Shown here: positions 9,096-16,966 of the stretch, one piece after another
How positions within the stretch are numbered: the stretch's first letter is position 1
Layout of the letters: each line of letters begins with the position of its first letter
Assembly: GCA_013821605.1 (NCBI GenBank)
Contig: JACDGP010000009.1
Coordinates: 1-64,000, forward strand
DNA length: 64,000 nucleotides
Reading direction: 5' to 3'
From: Herpetosiphonaceae bacterium
GTDB lineage: Bacteria; Chloroflexota; Chloroflexia; Chloroflexales; Kallotenuaceae
The notes under the pieces: generated by a model
Seen by the model: the letters and a program-made list of their open reading frames with translations, nothing else
Database searches by the model: none
Told to the model about the DNA's origin: nothing
Position numbers and translations under genes: made by a program

Positions 9096-9818
9096 GATAA
9101 CATTGTCGATACAACCGCACTACTATGGAAGCAGGATAGTCCATCAAGCACGATCTTACGCGTGCTTCAGCAGTATGGGCCGTCCAGCGTCAGGCAGCTT
9201 GAACAGACCGTCGGAGTCAGCACGAATGCTGTCCGCGAGCAACTCGTGCAACTGCAGGCGGCTGCACTTGTGCAGGTCACGAAGCAATCACATGGTGCTG
9301 GTCGCCCGCTTCATCTCTACTCGCTGACACCACGCGCTCAGCACCTCCTGTCACAAGGCTATGACACTCTGTTGAACTTGTTGTTCGCGGAGATCCTAGA
9401 TCAGGATGGTCCTGCCAAACTACAAATCCTCCTGCACGGTGTTAGCGAGCGTCTGGCCGGCGAATACGCCGCCGATCCCATGAGGGTTGCAGCCGATGGT
9501 CACCTGAGTGCCATGCAACAGGCGTTTGCACAGCACAACATGCCGCTAACCGCCGTTGAGCACGATGGCGAGCTGCGGCTTCACACCTGGAGTTGTCCTT
9601 ATATCGATGTCGCCAGCGAGCACCGTGGCGTGTGCGACATGGAAACAGATATGCTTACCCAGGTCTTCGGGCAGCGGGTCCATCTCGAAGAGCGAATCGT
9701 TGATGGTGCCACTGGCTGCTGTTTTGTTGTCGATCACTACCCGTCATCCGCAGTACAACACAATATATCATCACCCATCCCTTATGAGGAGCAGCATGCC
9801 CAACCAACAGTCGAGTAA
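9093..9818 (+). CDS. sufR: SufR-type Fe-S cluster-sensing transcriptional regulator
   Basis: About 241 aa if started at the GTG at 9093. The frame is open further upstream, but those codons lie inside the promoter. The N-terminus is a winged helix (ILRVLQQYGPSSVRQLEQTVG then STNAVREQLVQLQAA). The C-terminal half has spaced cysteines in SCPYID, GVCDME and TGCC, which fits the C-x12-C-x13-C type cluster ligands of SufR. SufR represses suf genes when it holds a 4Fe-4S cluster. The expected transcript start is near 9092, so the mRNA may be leaderless. The gene overlaps sufC by 23 bp, so regulator and operon are co-transcribed. Confidence 0.85.
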   Translation: MDNIVDTTALLWKQDSPSSTILRVLQQYGPSSVRQLEQTVGVSTNAVREQLVQLQAAALVQVTKQSHGAGRPLHLYSLTPRAQHLLSQGYDTLLNLLFAEILDQDGPAKLQILLHGVSERLAGEYAADPMRVAADGHLSAMQQAFAQHNMPLTAVEHDGELRLHTWSCPYIDVASEHRGVCDMETDMLTQVFGQRVHLEERIVDGATGCCFVVDHYPSSAVQHNISSPIPYEEQHAQPTVE

Positions 9819-10605
9819 CCTCGAAATCCGTGATTTGCATGTGCGGATCACGGGCGAAGATCGAGAAATCCTGAAAGGCATCAACCTCACGGTTGAGGCC
9901 GGTAAAATCCATGCGATCATGGGGCCGAATGGCTCGGGCAAATCTACCCTTGCCTACACCCTCGCCGGCCACCCGCGTTACGAAGTCATCAGCGGCGAAG
10001 CGCTTTATCACGACGAAAACGTGCTGGAGCTTGCGCCCGAGGAGCGTTCGCGGCTGGGCCTCTTCCTGGCCTTCCAATATCCGGTTGCCGTGGCAGGCGT
10101 GAGCGTTGCCAATTTCTTACGCGCGGCTGTCAATGCCCATCGCGGCGAAGAAGGCAAGGATCCTAAGACGACGGCGATGCCGATTGCGCAATTCCGTAAA
10201 ATGATGCAATCCCAGATGCAGTTACTGGAGATGGCACCTGAGTTCCAACGGCGTTACCTGAACGAAGGCTTCTCCGGTGGTGAGAAAAAGCGCCTCGAAA
10301 TCTTGCAAATGGCGATGCTCCAGCCCAACATGGCGATCATGGACGAGACTGACTCGGGCCTCGACATCGACGCCCTCCGCATCGTAGCGAACGGGGTCAA
10401 CACCGTCAAGGAACAGAACCCCGAAATGGGTGTGCTGGTCATTACGCACTACCAGCGCCTGCTCAACTACATTAAGCCAGATCGCGTCCATGTGCTGATG
10501 GATGGCCTAATGGTACGCGAAGGCGGTCCCGAACTGGCGCTGGAGCTCGAATCCAAGGGCTATGACTTCATTCGTGAAGAGGTTTTCGGCAATGCAAGCT
10601 TATAA
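9796..10605 (+). CDS. sufC: SufC, ATPase of the SufBCD Fe-S scaffold
   Basis: 269 aa from ATG 9796, preceded by GAGGAG. ABC-type ATPase: Walker A GPNGSGKST at 43-51, the SufC signature FSGGEKKRLEILQM, and Walker B followed by DETDSGLDIDAL, which is diagnostic for SufC. In the cytoplasm it drives rearrangement of the SufB-SufD pair during cluster assembly. The start lies inside the end of sufR and the stop lies inside sufD, so the three are translationally coupled. Length and motifs are normal. Confidence 0.96.
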   Translation: MPNQQSSNLEIRDLHVRITGEDREILKGINLTVEAGKIHAIMGPNGSGKSTLAYTLAGHPRYEVISGEALYHDENVLELAPEERSRLGLFLAFQYPVAVAGVSVANFLRAAVNAHRGEEGKDPKTTAMPIAQFRKMMQSQMQLLEMAPEFQRRYLNEGFSGGEKKRLEILQMAMLQPNMAIMDETDSGLDIDALRIVANGVNTVKEQNPEMGVLVITHYQRLLNYIKPDRVHVLMDGLMVREGGPELALELESKGYDFIREEVFGNASL

Positions 10606-11767
10606 TGCCCCGCAGAATGGCGCAGCTGTAGTTGAGCCGCAGGATAGCACGGCCTTAAGCACTGACCAGCAGGTAGCGCTGGAGCAGGCGCGCGGCTTGC
10701 CGTTGCCGGTATGGAAGCGCACACGGCTCGATGGCCTGGAGGTTGATACACTATACCCGACCTTCGGTGCGGTGGAGATTGATGCTCCCGTCACCCCGGG
10801 ACTGTATGTTGCGGATCTCCAGACCGCCCTGCGCGAAAAGCCCGAGCTGGTTGCCAAGTATCGCGGCGAAGCGGTGGTGGATGATAAAAATAAGTTCGTC
10901 GCGTACAACGCTGCGTTGGCCCGCGATGGTGTGGTCGTTTATGTACCCCGCAACGTCGAAGTTACCGAACCCATTCGTGTAACCTATCGTGTACCGCAGG
11001 CTGGGGCAGCGATCTTCCCGCGCACGCTGGTGATTGCCGAGGCGAACAGTCATGTGACGGTGATCGAAGAATTTACCTCCGGCTTATTGAACAACCAAGC
11101 ACTCGTGATCCCAGTTAGCGAAATCTGGGCGAATGATGGTGCGCATGTGCGCTTTATGAGCCTGCAAACCCTTGATCCGCATGTTAGCTTGCTAGGCGCA
11201 CAAACAGCGATTGTGGATCGCGACGCCAGCATCTTCTGGATGTCCGGCGCCGTCGGGGCGGATGTACAGCACATGGATATGGCCGTACGTCTCGCCGGCA
11301 ACGGCTCGGCACTGGACTGGCTGGGCTTCACCTTTGCAACTGGCAAGCAGAATCTGCTGTGGGCTCCGACAGTTAATCATGTTGGCCTGAGTACGACGGC
11401 CCAAATCACCTGGAAGACCGCCGTCGCCGATACAGGCTACGCGATCTTCGATGGCATGATCAAGATCGATCATTCGGCCCAGGGCACAAACTCTGACCTA
11501 CGCGATCACGTACTGCATCTTTCGCCGGCTGCGCGCTCTGACTCGATTCCTGGCTTGGAAATTGATGCGAACGAGGTCAAGGCCGGCCATGGCTCGACTA
11601 GTGGGCAGGTCGATGAAGAACAGCTCTTTTATCTGCAGGCGCGCGGCCTTAACCGCCGAGAGGCCCTACGTATGATTGTGCTAGGCTTTTTCGCTTCCGT
11701 CATCGAGCGTGTGCCGTTGGAGGACGTGCGTGACCGTGTGTTGGAGTTGATCGACGGTAAGCTCTAG
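10592..11767 (+). CDS. sufD: SufD, Fe-S scaffold subunit
   Basis: 391 aa from ATG 10592, overlapping the sufC stop by 14 bp. The C-terminal half is the right-handed beta-helix of SufB/SufD proteins. It ends with EVKAGHGSTSGQVDEEQLFYL and RGLNRREALRMIVLGFF, the SufD/SufB C-terminal signature that contacts SufC. The divergent N-terminus (LEQARGLPLPVWKRTRLDGL) is typical of SufD rather than SufB. It pairs with SufB to build and hand over 4Fe-4S clusters. Confidence 0.95.
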   Translation: MQAYNAPQNGAAVVEPQDSTALSTDQQVALEQARGLPLPVWKRTRLDGLEVDTLYPTFGAVEIDAPVTPGLYVADLQTALREKPELVAKYRGEAVVDDKNKFVAYNAALARDGVVVYVPRNVEVTEPIRVTYRVPQAGAAIFPRTLVIAEANSHVTVIEEFTSGLLNNQALVIPVSEIWANDGAHVRFMSLQTLDPHVSLLGAQTAIVDRDASIFWMSGAVGADVQHMDMAVRLAGNGSALDWLGFTFATGKQNLLWAPTVNHVGLSTTAQITWKTAVADTGYAIFDGMIKIDHSAQGTNSDLRDHVLHLSPAARSDSIPGLEIDANEVKAGHGSTSGQVDEEQLFYLQARGLNRREALRMIVLGFFASVIERVPLEDVRDRVLELIDGKL

Positions 11768-11803
11768 GGCACACAGGACCGTTGTGTAGCAAAGGAGGTG
11801 GGC

Positions 11804-12199
11804 GTGGACGAGGCACGCGAGAATATCCTGGACCATTACGAATTGCCACGTCATCGCAGCCCGTTAGTGGATGCGACTGTGGTCCAGCGCCAGGATAATC
11901 CGCTATGCGGAGATCGCGTCGTCGTCTACCTGCAGGTAGTGGACGACAAGGTCGCGGCAATCGGCTGGGAAGGCCGGGGTTGCACCATCTCCCAGGCTGC
12001 CGCATCAATGCTCAGCGAGGAACTGTTGGGCAAGTCCGTCGCCGAGGCCTGCGCGCTTGACGAGCAGTTTATGGTCGATCTGATCGGCACCCGCCTTAAT
12101 CCGGCGCGCATGAAGTGCGCCACATTGAGTTTGAAGGCAGTTCAATATGGCCTAGAGAGCTGGCAAAACCGATCTTTAGACCCCGCGCATACGTACTAA
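11804..12199 (+). CDS. sufU: SufU/IscU-like protein, copy 1
   Basis: 131 aa from GTG 11804. AAGGAGG at 11792-11798 is five bases upstream and decides against the GTG at 11798. Ligand motifs: NPLCGD (first Cys and Asp), GRGCTISQAAASM (second Cys), ARMKCATLS (third Cys). The sequence around the ligands is SufU-like. However, the distance between second and third Cys is 44 residues, close to IscU (42 in E. coli) and far from B. subtilis SufU (61), so the usual SufU insertion is absent. SufU accepts sulfur from SufS through a bound zinc. No sufS lies in this operon. A second copy lies at 14087. Confidence 0.88.
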   Translation: MDEARENILDHYELPRHRSPLVDATVVQRQDNPLCGDRVVVYLQVVDDKVAAIGWEGRGCTISQAAASMLSEELLGKSVAEACALDEQFMVDLIGTRLNPARMKCATLSLKAVQYGLESWQNRSLDPAHTY

Positions 12200-12247
12200 C
12201 TTAGTAACTACCTGCGGCCAACAACATGACCGCACCAGGAGGCAGCG

Positions 12248-13666
12248 ATGACTACCGCTCCTAAACAGCAGATGGATTTCGATTATTCAAAGTACGGTTT
12301 TCGTGACGAAGAGCACTATCAATACAAATCGTCCAAGGGCTTGAACGAAGAAACCGTACGCATTATTTCAAAAATGAAGAATGAGCCTGAGTGGATGCTC
12401 AAGCGCCGCTTAAAGGCCCTCGACATTTTCAACCAGAAGCCTTTGCCGGTCGAAGGCATGTGGGCCAACCCTAAGCTGGCCGAACTCGACTTCCAGGACA
12501 TTTTCTATTATGTACGCCCCGGCGAAAAGTCCGAGAAGTCGTGGGACGACGTGCCGGATAACATTCGCAACACCTTCGAGAAGTTGGGCATTCCTGAGGC
12601 CGAACAGAAGTTCCTGGCGGGTGTGGGCGCGCAGTACGAAAGCGAGTCGGTCTACCACTCGTTGCGCGAGGAGTGGACCAAGCTGGGCGTAGTTTTCCTC
12701 GACATGGACGGTGCTCTACGCGAATATCCCGAGATCGTGAAAGAATACTTTGGCACGATCGTGCCGGCGGCCGATAACAAGTTTGCGGCCTTGAACACGG
12801 CGGTCTGGTCGGGTGGTTCATTTGTGCATGTCCCGAAGGGTGTCAAGGTCGATATCCCGCTTCAGGCTTACTTCCGGATTAATGCCGAAAACATGGGCCA
12901 GTTCGAGCGCACGTTGATCATCGTGGAGGAGGGTGCTGAAGTCACGTATATCGAGGGCTGTACGGCACCGGTCTATACCAGCAACTCATTGCACTCTGCG
13001 GTGGTTGAGATCATCGTCAAAGAAGGCGGTAAGTGCCGCTACACCACGATCCAGAACTGGTCAAACAACATCTTTAACCTCGTAACCAAGCGCGCCGTCG
13101 CGTACAAGAATGCTTCGATGGAATGGGTCGATGGTAACATCGGTTCGCGCCTCACCATGAAGTATCCATCGGTGTATATGTTGGGTGAAGGCGCGCGCGG
13201 CGAAGTTTTGTCGGTAGCTTATGCCGGGGAAGGTCAGCATCAGGATGCCGGGGCCAAAATGGTCCATGCGGCGCCCAATACGACCAGCCGCATTACTAAC
13301 AAATCGGTTTCGAACAAGGGCGGTCGCACGACCTACCGCGGCCTTGCGAAGGTACTGCCTGGAGCGACTGGGGCGAAGATCAATGTCGTCTGTGACGCTT
13401 TGATCTTGGATGATCGCTCGGCCTCGGATACGATTCCCTATATTGAGATCGAAGAAGATCAGGCGACGATGGCCCACGAGGCGACCGTTGGCAAGATCGG
13501 CGAAGAGCAGTTGTTCTACCTGCGTAGTCGGGGTCTGAGCGAGGCCGAGTCCTTGTCAATGATCGTGCTCGGCTTTATGGAGCCGTTCACCCGCGAGTTG
13601 CCCATGGAATACGCGGTTGAGCTCAACCGCTTGATTCAGATGGAGATGGAAGGCTCGGTCGGCTAA
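12248..13666 (+). CDS. sufB: SufB, Fe-S scaffold subunit
   Basis: 472 aa, normal for SufB. It starts eight bases after AGGAGG. The N-terminal [13 protein letters not shown], the central beta-helix with [20 protein letters not shown] and [13 protein letters not shown], and the C-terminal [19 protein letters not shown] are all classic SufB blocks. SufB carries the cysteines on which the cluster forms with SufC and SufD. It is separated from sufD by sufU copy 1, a less common order. Two hairpins follow its stop codon. Confidence 0.97.
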   Translation: MTTAPKQQMDFDYSKYGFRDEEHYQYKSSKGLNEETVRIISKMKNEPEWMLKRRLKALDIFNQKPLPVEGMWANPKLAELDFQDIFYYVRPGEKSEKSWDDVPDNIRNTFEKLGIPEAEQKFLAGVGAQYESESVYHSLREEWTKLGVVFLDMDGALREYPEIVKEYFGTIVPAADNKFAALNTAVWSGGSFVHVPKGVKVDIPLQAYFRINAENMGQFERTLIIVEEGAEVTYIEGCTAPVYTSNSLHSAVVEIIVKEGGKCRYTTIQNWSNNIFNLVTKRAVAYKNASMEWVDGNIGSRLTMKYPSVYMLGEGARGEVLSVAYAGEGQHQDAGAKMVHAAPNTTSRITNKSVSNKGGRTTYRGLAKVLPGATGAKINVVCDALILDDRSASDTIPYIEIEEDQATMAHEATVGKIGEEQLFYLRSRGLSEAESLSMIVLGFMEPFTRELPMEYAVELNRLIQMEMEGSVG

Positions 13667-13719
13667 TAACTCTTGGCCGTTATTAGGGTAGGCGATATGC
13701 TCCGGCATGTCGCCTACCC
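13663..13719 (+). promoter_or_regulatory. Two tandem hairpins in the suf mRNA after sufB
   Basis: CTAATAAC and GTTATTAG (13663-13686) pair over the sufB stop. Right after, GGGTAGGCGA and TCGCCTACCC (13686-13719), extended by one U-G and ATGC/GCAT pairs, form a 15-bp stem closed by a C(UCCG)G loop of the very stable UNCG class. No T-run follows, and the RBS of the next gene comes immediately after. It is therefore more likely a processing or stability element, or a partial attenuator, than a terminator. Confidence 0.6.
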
Positions 13720-13742
13720 CGCTATATGGAGGAAGCTGTTGC

Positions 13743-14060
13743 ATGTCCGAGTTTTTCCCTGTTGCCACCGTTGACCAACTACCACCCGGTACGATCCTGG
13801 CATGTATGGTTGGCGGCAAAGAGATCGCGGTTGTCAACTGTGACGGCACGCTCTACGCGATCAGCAACGTCTGCTCCCATGAATATGCTCAGCTATCTGA
13901 GGGCGAGCTTGATAGCGATGATTGTACGATCGAGTGTCCTCTCCACGGTGCCATCTTCGCGTTGCGTACCGGCAAGGTACGAGCGCTCCCTGCAACCGAG
14001 CCAATCCCGGTCTACGCAGTCAAGGTCGTTGACGATACCGTACAGATCGCGGTATCCTGA
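13743..14060 (+). CDS. Rieske-type 2Fe-2S ferredoxin
   Basis: 105 aa. The Rieske ligands are C44-S-H46 and C65-P-L-H68, separated by 18 residues. It is a small soluble single-domain protein of the NirD/dioxygenase-ferredoxin type, with no membrane anchor and hence distinct from the respiratory Rieske protein at 59910. GGAGGAAG precedes the ATG at 13743. Its place between sufB and sufU copy 2 suggests electron supply to cluster assembly or simply a client protein; similar genes occur in suf operons of many phyla. Confidence 0.9.
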   Translation: MSEFFPVATVDQLPPGTILACMVGGKEIAVVNCDGTLYAISNVCSHEYAQLSEGELDSDDCTIECPLHGAIFALRTGKVRALPATEPIPVYAVKVVDDTVQIAVS

Positions 14061-14086
14061 GCATAATAGGTGGGATGGAATAACAA

Positions 14087-14530
14087 ATGGATCGCCAGGA
14101 ACAAATCGAATTTATTTTGGACCACTACCAGCAGCCCCGGCAGCATGGTAGCTTGGAGCCGGCCGACGTGACCATGCCTGGCGGCAATCCGGGCTGCGGC
14201 GACGTCATCACGGTCTATCTGAACGTTGACCGCGCCAATGACCAGATCGCCGATGTGCGGTTCGAGGGTGAGGGTTGCACGATCTCACAGGCCGCTGCTT
14301 CGATTTTGCTAGAAAAAATGAACGGTCAGCCACTCGACGCGGTCGATGCCCTCGATTATAACGAGATGATCGAGGAGTTAGGCCGCGATGTCGTTTCGAC
14401 GCGACCACGTTGCGCAACGCTGGCTTTAGGGACACTCAAGGCTGCGGTCAAGAAATACCGCATTGATCGTCGCCGCGAATCAGGCGAAATGCATGAGATC
14501 GACTTCGCACTGACCGAGTTCCAAATCTAA
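14087..14530 (+). CDS. SufU/IscU-like protein, copy 2
   Basis: 147 aa. Ligand motifs: NPGCGD, GEGCTISQAAASI and RPRCATLAL. As in copy 1, 44 residues separate the second and third Cys, so the usual SufU insertion is absent. It has a C-terminal tail of about 20 charged residues (KKYRIDRRRESGEMHEIDFA) that copy 1 lacks. The two copies are clearly paralogues but far from identical, so this is an old duplication and the two may have split roles (sulfur acceptor versus scaffold). It follows the Rieske gene by 26 bp. Confidence 0.87.
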   Translation: MDRQEQIEFILDHYQQPRQHGSLEPADVTMPGGNPGCGDVITVYLNVDRANDQIADVRFEGEGCTISQAAASILLEKMNGQPLDAVDALDYNEMIEELGRDVVSTRPRCATLALGTLKAAVKKYRIDRRRESGEMHEIDFALTEFQI

Positions 14531-14542
14531 TGCGAGGACTGT

Positions 14543-14818
14543 ATGGCAGTTACTATCCTGTTGCCGAACGCACTCCGTCCGTTTGCTGCTTTTAATGATC
14601 GTGTCGCACTTGATGCAACCACGGTCGCTGAGGCGCTGAAACAGTTGATCGAGCGCTATCCTGAACTGATGGCCCATGTACCGTCCGATCCTGGAGCTAT
14701 GCCCGTTGGGGGCGGCGTGTATCGCGGCGGCATGGATATTCGTCGATTGCAAGGCGGAGCAACGCCGCTACAACGAGATGACATCCTGACGCTGATTGTG
14801 CCGTCAGGTGATTTATAG
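14543..14818 (+). CDS. MoaD/ThiS-like ubiquitin-fold protein lacking a terminal GlyGly
   Basis: 91 aa. The pattern is that of small ubiquitin-like sulfur carriers: VTILLPNALRPF, then TVAEALKQLIERYP, and a C-terminal LQRDDILTLIVP strand. Such proteins normally end in GG, which is adenylated and thiocarboxylated. This one ends in SGDL, so classical sulfur carriage would need trimming or does not happen. Its position in a suf operon fits a sulfur-transfer or regulatory role, but that is inference. CGAGGAC lies upstream of the ATG. Confidence 0.7.
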   Translation: MAVTILLPNALRPFAAFNDRVALDATTVAEALKQLIERYPELMAHVPSDPGAMPVGGGVYRGGMDIRRLQGGATPLQRDDILTLIVPSGDL

Positions 14819-14861
14819 GGATGACTGGGGCAACTATGCTGCCGGCCAATGGAGGTTTCCT

Positions 14862-15179
14862 ATGGTTAACGAAGATATGATACGTGCGGCACTTAAGAAC
14901 GTGGTTGATCCCGAAATCGGGTTGAACGTGGTTGATTTAGGTTTGATCTATGGTGTCGATGTGGCCAACGAAGGCAAGAGCATCAATATTAACATGACCT
15001 TAACGACCCCGGCCTGCCCAGCTGGACCCGAGATTATTAGCCAAGCCAAGCAAGAGGTGACGAGCCTGCGCTCCGTGTATCCCGAGATCGAGGATATCAA
15101 GATCAACCTGGTTTGGACGCCGTTTTGGAATCCGTCGCTGATGAGTGAAGATGCCAAAGCTGAGTTGGGCTACTTTTAG
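14862..15179 (+). CDS. sufT: SufT/MIP18 (DUF59) family Fe-S maturation factor
   Basis: 105 aa from ATG 14862, preceded by GGAGG at 14851; earlier in-frame codons overlap the previous gene. The family signature is complete: NVVDPEIGLNVVDLGLIY and TLTTPACP with the conserved Cys at 52. MIP18/SufT proteins help insert clusters into target proteins. It is the last gene of the suf operon, 43 bp after the MoaD-like gene, and is followed by a strong terminator. Confidence 0.92.
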   Translation: MVNEDMIRAALKNVVDPEIGLNVVDLGLIYGVDVANEGKSININMTLTTPACPAGPEIISQAKQEVTSLRSVYPEIEDIKINLVWTPFWNPSLMSEDAKAELGYF

Positions 15180-15237
15180 GCCACCATCAGATTCGTAGCG
15201 TTGCTGGCACATCAGTTGCTCGGGTGAGAGCACTTGT

Positions 15238-15326
15238 AAACCCCGACAACGAGGGGAGAAGACGCTTACGGGCGAGTTTTCGGGGTTTGTTCGCCCGCAT
15301 TGCTCCAAACAATGCGGGCGATTTTT
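15238..15326 (+). terminator. suf operon terminator with upstream alternative pairings
   Basis: TCGCCCGCATTG (15291-15302) pairs perfectly with CAATGCGGGCGA (15310-15321) and is followed by TTTTT: an intrinsic terminator for the suf operon. Upstream, AAACCCCGA (15238-15246) pairs with TCGGGGTTT (15280-15288). CGGGCGA at 15269-15275 could instead pair with the 5' arm of the terminator. The upstream part looks like an anti-terminator arrangement, although no plus-strand gene follows. Confidence 0.8.
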
Positions 15327-15329
15327 CGT

Positions 15330-15830
15330 CTACAGTGTCCAGCCCTCACCGATTTCCAACTGCCCTTCGGCCTTCAGGCCCGCATCCCGAAACCAGGCCC
15401 ACAGCACATCCTCGGTGGCAGTATACAGCCACAGATCGTTAACCTCATGCGCATCAAGCAGCCGCCCAAGTGTTGTTGGAATGAAGGTAATGCGCCGCAG
15501 CTTACGACTTGGGATGGGACGCGGCAACGCGATTAATGGCCCGAGTTCAATCACATAATACGCTTCTGCAGCCCGTGGATGGTCGGGCGCAGCGGGTAAA
15601 ATCTCGCGGCGGGTCGCCTGACGGTAGCGTAGTACCGGCGCATAATAGCGAATCGCCCAGGCCTCCCTACCAAACTTCTTTGTCTGGTAAAAAGCCAGAA
15701 ACGAGGTCGCAACTTGCACTGGGGCATGTTTGAGGGGGATGCGATACCAGTGATCCACCCAGATATGTTGCCAGTCGGCCTCGTTATTCACAACGGCGAC
15801 CAGTGCCGGTAACGCGCGTTCAGCATTCAT
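15330..15830 (-). CDS. Uncharacterised protein paired with UvsE
   Basis: 166 aa from ATG 15830, with GAGGGAA just upstream on the minus strand. The start overlaps the uvsE stop by 11 bp, so the two are translationally coupled. Seen: an N-terminal VVNNEADWQHIWVDHWYRIP, then FLAFYQTKKFG, an AIRYYAPV strand, a YYVIELGPL strand and RRITFIPTT. The mix of short strands and aromatic residues is reminiscent of PUA/ASCH-like RNA- or DNA-binding folds, but I cannot support this beyond resemblance. Coupling with a UV endonuclease suggests DNA handling. Function unknown. Confidence 0.7.
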   Translation of the reverse strand: MNAERALPALVAVVNNEADWQHIWVDHWYRIPLKHAPVQVATSFLAFYQTKKFGREAWAIRYYAPVLRYRQATRREILPAAPDHPRAAEAYYVIELGPLIALPRPIPSRKLRRITFIPTTLGRLLDAHEVNDLWLYTATEDVLWAWFRDAGLKAEGQLEIGEGWTL

Positions 15831-16803
15831 CGTTCCCTCGCCGATCATAGAGCCATTGGGCAACGTCCGGCACGTAGCGTGTCAGATCATCCCGTAGTCG
15901 CAACACCGCGACATCGCTCGCCTTCGCCTCCAGCAGCACATCGAACTCGCGGCAATGCCCTGCCACTTCGACAAAGTGCGCGAACTCCCAGGGATGCACA
16001 AAATCGCTGTGGTGGCCAGACCGGGGTGGGGCGAGCAGCCAGCGCCGGCGGCGCGTAGCCCCGTCGGACTTCAACACGGCCCGTAGTTCGGTGCGTGGTG
16101 TGGCGAAATGCGCTTTGGGGCGAACATGGGGCGGCCAGGTAGCCAGAGCTGCATCTAACGCTTGAGTCAAGTCATACCCTTCTGGATTATGCAGCAGCCA
16201 GTGCAGATGATCGAAGACGACCGGCACGCCCGTCGCTGCATGAATACGTAACACCAGCGCAAGGCTTGCTCCATGCTCGTCATGTTCGAGTGCGAGGCGG
16301 GCTTGGGTTGCAGCCGGTAACGTTTCCCAAGCACGCAGCCAGCGCTCAATCGCCGCATCGGCACCGCCCACGAGGCCGCCCATATGAACGACGACGACCG
16401 CTTCAGGACCAAGCGCCATCCGATCAAGGACCCCCGCCAGCACATTCAACCGCAGCCGCGCCTGCTCGACTCCTTCAGGCATGATCGTAGCTAGAGCCAC
16501 CGAGGCCGGTGCATGAAAAGACAAGCGCATGCGCTGCTGTAGTACCCACTGTCCAAGCTCTGCCAACTCGTTACCGCAGTCATCCAGCTGATGATGGAGT
16601 TGAGGGTAATCGGGATGCGTCGCATAGGGCACCAGCTCAGCAGCCATCCGATACATCCTGATCTCATGCTCGAGAAGATAGTGCAGGACCGCGCGGAGAT
16701 ACACCAAGCTCACGCTTAGGTGTGGCGCATGCTGGCCACGTCGCCCATCATAACTATGTAAACCAGGCTTGCCAAGCACCTGAGCACCACAGCCAAGCCG
16801 CAT
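15820..16803 (-). CDS. uvsE: UV damage endonuclease UvsE/UvdE
   Basis: 327 aa. AGGAGG on the minus strand precedes the ATG at 16803 by nine bases, which fixes the start; an open frame extends upstream without support. TIM-barrel motifs of UvsE are present: MRLGCGAQV, IRMYRMAAELVPYATHPDY, MRLSFHAP, VVVHMGGLVGG, LALEHDEHG and VVFDHLHW. These carry the metal-binding His, Glu and Asp residues. The enzyme nicks DNA 5' of pyrimidine dimers and other lesions. It lies upstream of an unknown, translationally coupled gene. Confidence 0.9.
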   Translation of the reverse strand: MRLGCGAQVLGKPGLHSYDGRRGQHAPHLSVSLVYLRAVLHYLLEHEIRMYRMAAELVPYATHPDYPQLHHQLDDCGNELAELGQWVLQQRMRLSFHAPASVALATIMPEGVEQARLRLNVLAGVLDRMALGPEAVVVVHMGGLVGGADAAIERWLRAWETLPAATQARLALEHDEHGASLALVLRIHAATGVPVVFDHLHWLLHNPEGYDLTQALDAALATWPPHVRPKAHFATPRTELRAVLKSDGATRRRRWLLAPPRSGHHSDFVHPWEFAHFVEVAGHCREFDVLLEAKASDVAVLRLRDDLTRYVPDVAQWLYDRRGNDEC

Positions 16804-16875
16804 AGCCCCTTGCCTCCTCATGATCACTATTGTATGTGACAGCATCATCTCGTACAAATGTACCTTTGAGCCGTG

Positions 16876-16889
16876 GCATATCGTATGCT
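16876..16889 (+). promoter_or_regulatory. Promoter region of the stress-protein cluster
   Basis: A TATGCT -10 box (16884-16889) lies in an inverted repeat GCATA-tcg-TATGC. Shortly upstream (16852-16863) is GTACAAATGTAC, another imperfect palindrome. These could bind a regulator between uvsE and the stress gene at 16967. Low certainty. Confidence 0.35.
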
Positions 16890-16966
16890 CCAACAATAAA
16901 CAGGATGCGCAAAGCAGCGCAGAGCGAAGCAAGTAAAGCTGCTTCGTACACGGGAGGTTTACGTAT

